From DMER64 sp041654355 (lineage in GTDB: Bacteria; Bacteroidota; Bacteroidia; Bacteroidales; UBA932), in NCBI GenBank assembly GCA_041654355.1, contig JBAZDQ010000001.1, forward strand, positions 62,001 through 126,000: a stretch of 64,000 bases of DNA. Reading direction: 5' to 3'. Every line of letters starts with the position of its first letter. Position 1 is the first letter of the stretch. Below the pieces are notes generated by a model. The model saw only the letters and a list, made by a program, of their open reading frames with translations, did not search any database and was not told the origin of the DNA. The position numbers were made by a program, and so were the translations under genes. Below, in pieces: positions 60,729 to 64,000 of the stretch.

Positions 60729-62606
60729 TCAGCGTCCCAGATACAGCAACAATACAGAAATATCAGCCGGAGACACCCCGGGGATTCTTGACGCTTGCCC
60801 TATTGTCTTAGGTTTTATTAGTTGTAGCTTTTGCCTGGACTCCATAGACAAAGAATTCATGGTGCCATAATCAAACTTTTCAGGAATTAACACCGCGTCC
60901 AACCGAAGTATCTTTTTCGCAAACGCAGTTTCTCTTTCTATATATCCTTTATATTTAATTGCTATTTCAACAGATTCATAAATTTCTTCTGAAGAAGGAT
61001 CCGAACCATAAAGTGTTCCACGTGGAACAAATTCCTTAATCTTATTCCATGTTACTTGCGGCCTGCTTAATAATTCAGAGAATTTTTTCTTTGTTGAAAC
61101 CGTTGTAGTGTTTGCGTTTTCCAAAATTTTGTTAGCGTTTTCAGGGTTTAGGGAGTTTTCCTCCAGCCAAAATAAGAGTGCGTCACGTCTTTCTTTTTTT
61201 TGTATAAAGTAATCAAACCTTTTTTTGTCTGCCAGACCCAGCTCGTATCCCAGTGTCGTCAATCTTTCATCTGCATTATCCTGTCTTAATAAAATTCGGT
61301 GTTCTGCCCTTGAAGTAAACATTCTGTATGGCTCATCCACTCCTTTTGTTATTAGATCATCAATAAGGACTCCAATATAGGCCTGATCTCGTTTAAGTAT
61401 AAACGGGTCCATCCCGTTTAGCTTCCTGTGGGCATTTATACCGGCCATGATTCCCTGGGCTGCGGCTTCTTCATAGCCGGTTGTTCCATTAATCTGTCCG
61501 GCAAAATACAAATAGGGTATATTTTTTACTTCCAGAGAATGCAATAATTGTGTTGGAGGAAAGTAATCGTATTCTATAGCGTAAGCAGGCCGGTAAAATA
61601 CGGCGTTTTCAAATCCCTTTATTCGTCTAAATGCCTGATATTGAATCTCTATCGGCAATGAAGAAGAAAATCCCTGTAAATAGTATTCGTTTGTGTTCCA
61701 GCCTTCCGGCTCCAGAAATAAAGGATGTTGCTCCTTGTCTGCAAACGTTTTTAATTTATCTTCTATACTAGGGCAATACCGGGGACCTTTTCCTCCAATT
61801 CTGCCTGCAAAGAGAGGGGAATCGTTGAATCCTTCTTTCAATTTTTCATGAACAGCAGAATTTGTATAAATTATGTAACAATTCTTTTGCTTTCCTGATT
61901 TTTGAATAGCGGAGGGTTCTTCCAGAAATGTGAATTTTTTTGGATTCTGGTCTCCCGGTTGTAAATCAAGTTTTGAAAAATCTACTGTTCTGCCATCGAT
62001 TCTTGGCGGAGTTCCTGTTTTCATTCGTTCAACTTCAACACCCTTCTCCATTAGCTGCTTACTTAAACCGATTGCAGGTGGTTCTCCCATACGTCCCGCA
62101 GGCGAAGATTTCCATCCAATAAATATTTCACCGTTCAAAAATGTTCCGTTTGTAAGTATTACAGCACCCGCATAAAATTCCTGTCCGAATTCAGTTTTTA
62201 TGCCTTTGACCCTTTCTCTATCAAAAAGCAATTCCACTACCTGGTCCTGCCATATGTATAATCCCGTCGTATTTTCCAGTACATTCCTCCATTCAGCTGA
62301 AAATTGCATTCTGTCACACTGTGCCCTGGGACTCCACATGGCCGGTCCTTTTGAGCGGTTAAGCATTCTGAATTGTATGGTACTTTTGTCTGTAACCAAC
62401 CCGATAGCACCCCCCAAGGCGTCTATCTCTCTGATTATCTGGCCTTTTGCAATTCCACCCATTGCCGGATTGCAGGACATGTGCGCCATTTTTGTCATAT
62501 CCATGGTAACCAGCAGTGTTTTTGACCCTAGTTTAGCCGCTGCGTAAGCCGCCTCACATCCGGCATGTCCGGCTCCTACAACTATTATATCGTACTGAAA
62601 CTTCAT
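60729..62606 (-). CDS. mnmG: tRNA uridine-5-carboxymethylaminomethyl(34) synthesis enzyme MnmG
   Basis: FAD-dependent enzyme modifying wobble uridine 34 of certain tRNAs with MnmE. 625 residues: dinucleotide fold DIIVVGAGHAGCEAA, CNPAMGGIAKGQIIREIDALGG, TGTPPRIDGRTVDF, and the C-terminal YIGVLIDDLITKGVDEPYRMFTSRAEHR. Its ATG overlaps the ybeY stop by 4 bases. Confidence 0.97.
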   Translation of the reverse strand: MKFQYDIIVVGAGHAGCEAAYAAAKLGSKTLLVTMDMTKMAHMSCNPAMGGIAKGQIIREIDALGGAIGLVTDKSTIQFRMLNRSKGPAMWSPRAQCDRMQFSAEWRNVLENTTGLYIWQDQVVELLFDRERVKGIKTEFGQEFYAGAVILTNGTFLNGEIFIGWKSSPAGRMGEPPAIGLSKQLMEKGVEVERMKTGTPPRIDGRTVDFSKLDLQPGDQNPKKFTFLEEPSAIQKSGKQKNCYIIYTNSAVHEKLKEGFNDSPLFAGRIGGKGPRYCPSIEDKLKTFADKEQHPLFLEPEGWNTNEYYLQGFSSSLPIEIQYQAFRRIKGFENAVFYRPAYAIEYDYFPPTQLLHSLEVKNIPYLYFAGQINGTTGYEEAAAQGIMAGINAHRKLNGMDPFILKRDQAYIGVLIDDLITKGVDEPYRMFTSRAEHRILLRQDNADERLTTLGYELGLADKKRFDYFIQKKERRDALLFWLEENSLNPENANKILENANTTTVSTKKKFSELLSRPQVTWNKIKEFVPRGTLYGSDPSSEEIYESVEIAIKYKGYIERETAFAKKILRLDAVLIPEKFDYGTMNSLSMESRQKLQLIKPKTIGQASRIPGVSPADISVLLLYLGR

Positions 62607-63037
62607 TTCTTTGAATCTGCACTAAAAAGTTGTAATGCCCTGTCTTCCGCTTTTCGCATATTGATCTGTTGCATTTTTGTTTTATCGTCTTCTCCTGAAA
62701 GGTGTAATATTCCATGAATTATCACTCGAAGTATTTCGTCATCAAATGATTGTTTGTATTTGACAGCGTTTTGTTTTACTGTTTCTAAATCAATGAATAA
62801 ATCTCCATTGATCTTTTTGTCTTCCGGATCCGAATAATCAAATGTAATCACATCAGTATAGTAATCATGGTTCAGGTACATTTTGTTCACTTGAAGCAAA
62901 TATTCGGAATCACAGAATATTATATTAATTTCTCCGGGGATTCTGTCATAATCACGTAAAACTGTGGATATCCATCTTTTTATGGCACGTCTGTTGCTTA
63001 CCTTAAAAACTGTATTGTGAATGTGAAAAAGTATCAT
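62603..63037 (-). CDS. ybeY: rRNA maturation RNase YbeY
   Basis: Metal-dependent endoribonuclease for 16S rRNA 3'-end maturation and ribosome quality control, 144 residues. The zinc motif is HGILHLSGEDD: two histidines are kept but the third ligand position is Asp instead of His. This Asp is, from recall, frequent in Bacteroidetes YbeY. Operon with mnmG; a TACTTTTG box lies 20 bases upstream. Confidence 0.92.
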   Translation of the reverse strand: MILFHIHNTVFKVSNRRAIKRWISTVLRDYDRIPGEINIIFCDSEYLLQVNKMYLNHDYYTDVITFDYSDPEDKKINGDLFIDLETVKQNAVKYKQSFDDEILRVIIHGILHLSGEDDKTKMQQINMRKAEDRALQLFSADSKK

Positions 63038-63057
63038 AATTTTGTTTCGTACAGCGG

Positions 63058-63065
63058 CAAAAGTA
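63058..63065 (-). promoter_or_regulatory. -7 box of ybeY-mnmG
   Basis: Reads TACTTTTG on the minus strand, 20 bases before the ybeY ATG. Confidence 0.45.
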
Positions 63066-63070
63066 CGAAA

Positions 63071-63100
63071 TTGTTTTTTAAAATATTTTGTTTACATTTG
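63071..63100 (+). promoter_or_regulatory. promoter of tRNA-Ala, TTG-N19-TACATTTG
   Basis: TTG at 63071-63073, then 19 bases, then TACATTTG at 63093-63100. Same spacing as at tRNA-Ser. The tRNA begins 11 bases later. Confidence 0.75.
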
Positions 63101-63111
63101 CAAGCCCTGAC

Positions 63112-63185
63112 GGGCCATTAGCTCAGTTGGCTAGAGCGCTTGCATGGCATGCACGAGGTCGTCGGTTCGATTCCGACATGGTCCA
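63112..63185 (+). tRNA. tRNA-Ala(GGC)
   Basis: A 74-base cloverleaf. Acceptor GGGCCAT pairs with ATGGTCC (one G-T), anticodon loop ATGGCAT gives anticodon GGC, T loop GTTCGATT. CCA not encoded. The energy transducer gene begins 21 bases downstream, so they may share a transcript. Confidence 0.94.
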
Positions 63186-63206
63186 CAAAATTAACGATTA
63201 ATTACA

Positions 63207-63899
63207 ATGGAAACTAAGAAAAGTTCAAAGGCGAATCTTGAAAACAAGAAAGTTCTTTTTATTGAAATCGGATTGATTTTTGCTCTTCTTGTAGTCCTTG
63301 CTGCTTTCGAGTATAAAACCTACGATAAAGACGTAAGTATGCTTACAGCCGATGTTCAGCAGATCATTGAAGAAGAACAGATCCCTATCACCATGGAGAC
63401 TCCTCCCCCGCCTCCGGAAATGCCCAAGGCTCCCGTACTATCAGATGCCATCGAAATTGTTGATGATGACATAACCATTGAAGAGGATATTTTTATTGAA
63501 ACGGAAGATGATTCCGATTTTGCCGTTGAAATTCGTGATTACATAGAATATTCAGAGGAAGAGGCTGTTGAAGAAGAAGAAATTCCTTTAGCTATTGTAG
63601 AAGAAAAACCTTCTTTTATGGGTGGTGATGAAAACACCTTTACAAAATGGGTTTTTGAACGCATAGTATATCCTGAAGTAGCAAAAGAAAATGGTGTTCA
63701 GGGTCGTGTGGTACTGAGCTTTATTGTAGATGCAGACGGTTACGTTAAAAACGTTACTGTATTGCGCGGTGTAGACCCTTCTATTGACAAAGAAGCCGTT
63801 CGTGTTGTTTCTTCTTCACCCAGGTGGAAACCGGGAAGACAGCGTGATAAAGCAGTAAGGGTGCGTTACAACTTCCCTCTGAACTTCCAGCTCAGGTAA
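63207..63899 (+). CDS. tonB: TonB-like energy transducer
   Basis: A 230-residue inner-membrane protein linking proton-motive force to outer-membrane receptors. N-terminal membrane helix (about residues 15-37), a short proline stretch (METPPPPPEMPKAP), a strongly acidic linker (about 90-125), then the TonB C-terminal domain (ERIVYPEVAKENGVQGRVVLSFIVDADG, SSPRWKPGRQRDKAVRVRYNFPLNF). It follows tRNA-Ala by 21 bases and ends at a terminator. ExbB and ExbD genes are not in the window. May serve the receptor at 58223-60586. Confidence 0.9.
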   Translation: METKKSSKANLENKKVLFIEIGLIFALLVVLAAFEYKTYDKDVSMLTADVQQIIEEEQIPITMETPPPPPEMPKAPVLSDAIEIVDDDITIEEDIFIETEDDSDFAVEIRDYIEYSEEEAVEEEEIPLAIVEEKPSFMGGDENTFTKWVFERIVYPEVAKENGVQGRVVLSFIVDADGYVKNVTVLRGVDPSIDKEAVRVVSSSPRWKPGRQRDKAVRVRYNFPLNFQLR

Positions 63900-63923
63900 T
63901 TTTAAATCATTCAGTTGAAAGAT

Positions 63924-63953
63924 AAAGCGCTCTTTTTTACGGGCGCTTTTTTT
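63924..63953 (+). terminator. Rho-independent terminator after the tonB-like gene
   Basis: Stem AAAGCGC/GCGCTTT (63924-63930 with 63943-63949) followed by a T-run. Confidence 0.8.
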
Positions 63954-64000
63954 ACACTCTTAAACATTGACTACAATCAGAGACAAGGCCGTTTTTGTTG

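Noticed and set aside
62603..63037. Inactivated YbeY because the third metal ligand is Asp
   Set aside because: Asp can bind the metal and, from recall, is common at this position in Bacteroidetes; the rest of the protein is intact.
1..64000. CRISPR arrays, rRNA operons, transposases, prophage
   Set aside because: No regularly spaced direct repeats, rRNA sequence, transposase or phage proteins were found on either strand.
63954..64000. Start of a further gene at the right edge
   Set aside because: The 47 bases left show no start codon with a supporting promoter or protein motif.

Overview
The window reads as a chromosome segment of an anaerobic or facultative member of the Bacteroidia (Bacteroidetes), probably Bacteroidales-like. 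The evidence is a fused SecDF, a SusC-type TonB-dependent receptor with an N-terminal CarboxypepD-like domain, a fused trehalose-phosphate synthase/phosphatase, a FloA/NfeD pair, a TPR-containing LytS-type kinase, tRNA genes without an encoded complete CCA, and above all the promoter type TAnnTTTG (with TTG about 19 bases upstream at two tRNA genes). A B12-dependent class II ribonucleotide reductase and several Fe-S proteins fit a low-oxygen lifestyle. Genes are tightly packed with many 4-base ATGA overlaps. No rRNA, CRISPR array, transposase, integrase or prophage was seen.

Layout. 1-9.8 kb: truncated S37/S28-type peptidase, DUF2156 protein, phosphopantetheinyl transferase, ispE, nrdJ, then the SUF scaffold operon sufB-pnuC-sufC-sufD, with a nicotinamide riboside transporter inside it. 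9.8-24.5 kb: core genes thiL, lemA, rnr, gpmI, dnaE, ispD, a secreted serine hydrolase, a GNAT enzyme and secDF. 24.6-28.2 kb: a PD40/SPOR envelope protein, NfeD, FloA and tRNA-Ser(GCU). 28.2-32.3 kb: a repeat-bearing intergenic stretch, a small XRE regulator and a LytTR two-component system. 32.3-37.1 kb: an exported superoxide dismutase, a GH15 glycosidase facing the trehalose-phosphate synthase/phosphatase, and tRNA-Pro(UGG).

37.1-45.3 kb is the most unusual part. It has an amino-acid-type ABC transporter made of two aberrant fusion proteins, a divergent DUF134 regulator with a family-4 uracil-DNA glycosylase, and a three-gene operon (soluble ABC ATPase, HypB/UreG-like GTPase, PF04060-type Fe-S protein) preceded by a NarX/NarL-type two-component system. 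The three-gene operon looks like a metallocofactor maturation or insertion module, and I do not recognise it as a named system.

45.4-53.7 kb: a lipoprotein, then a long minus-strand run sufS-sufE-DUF59-folK-glyS-vanZ-ABC exporter, which supplies the sulfur-donor half of the SUF pathway whose scaffold half lies at 6-10 kb. 53.7-58.2 kb: ruvA, gcvH, ltaE, an acyl-CoA synthetase and a GNAT protein. 58.2-64 kb: a TonB-dependent receptor, mnmG, ybeY, tRNA-Ala(GGC) and a TonB-like energy transducer ending at a terminator.

Start codons were chosen against family N-termini and promoter positions. At several genes (thiL, sufS, the DUF134 gene, the ABC transporter fusion) the -7 box lies only 4 bases before the ATG, which implies leaderless transcripts.
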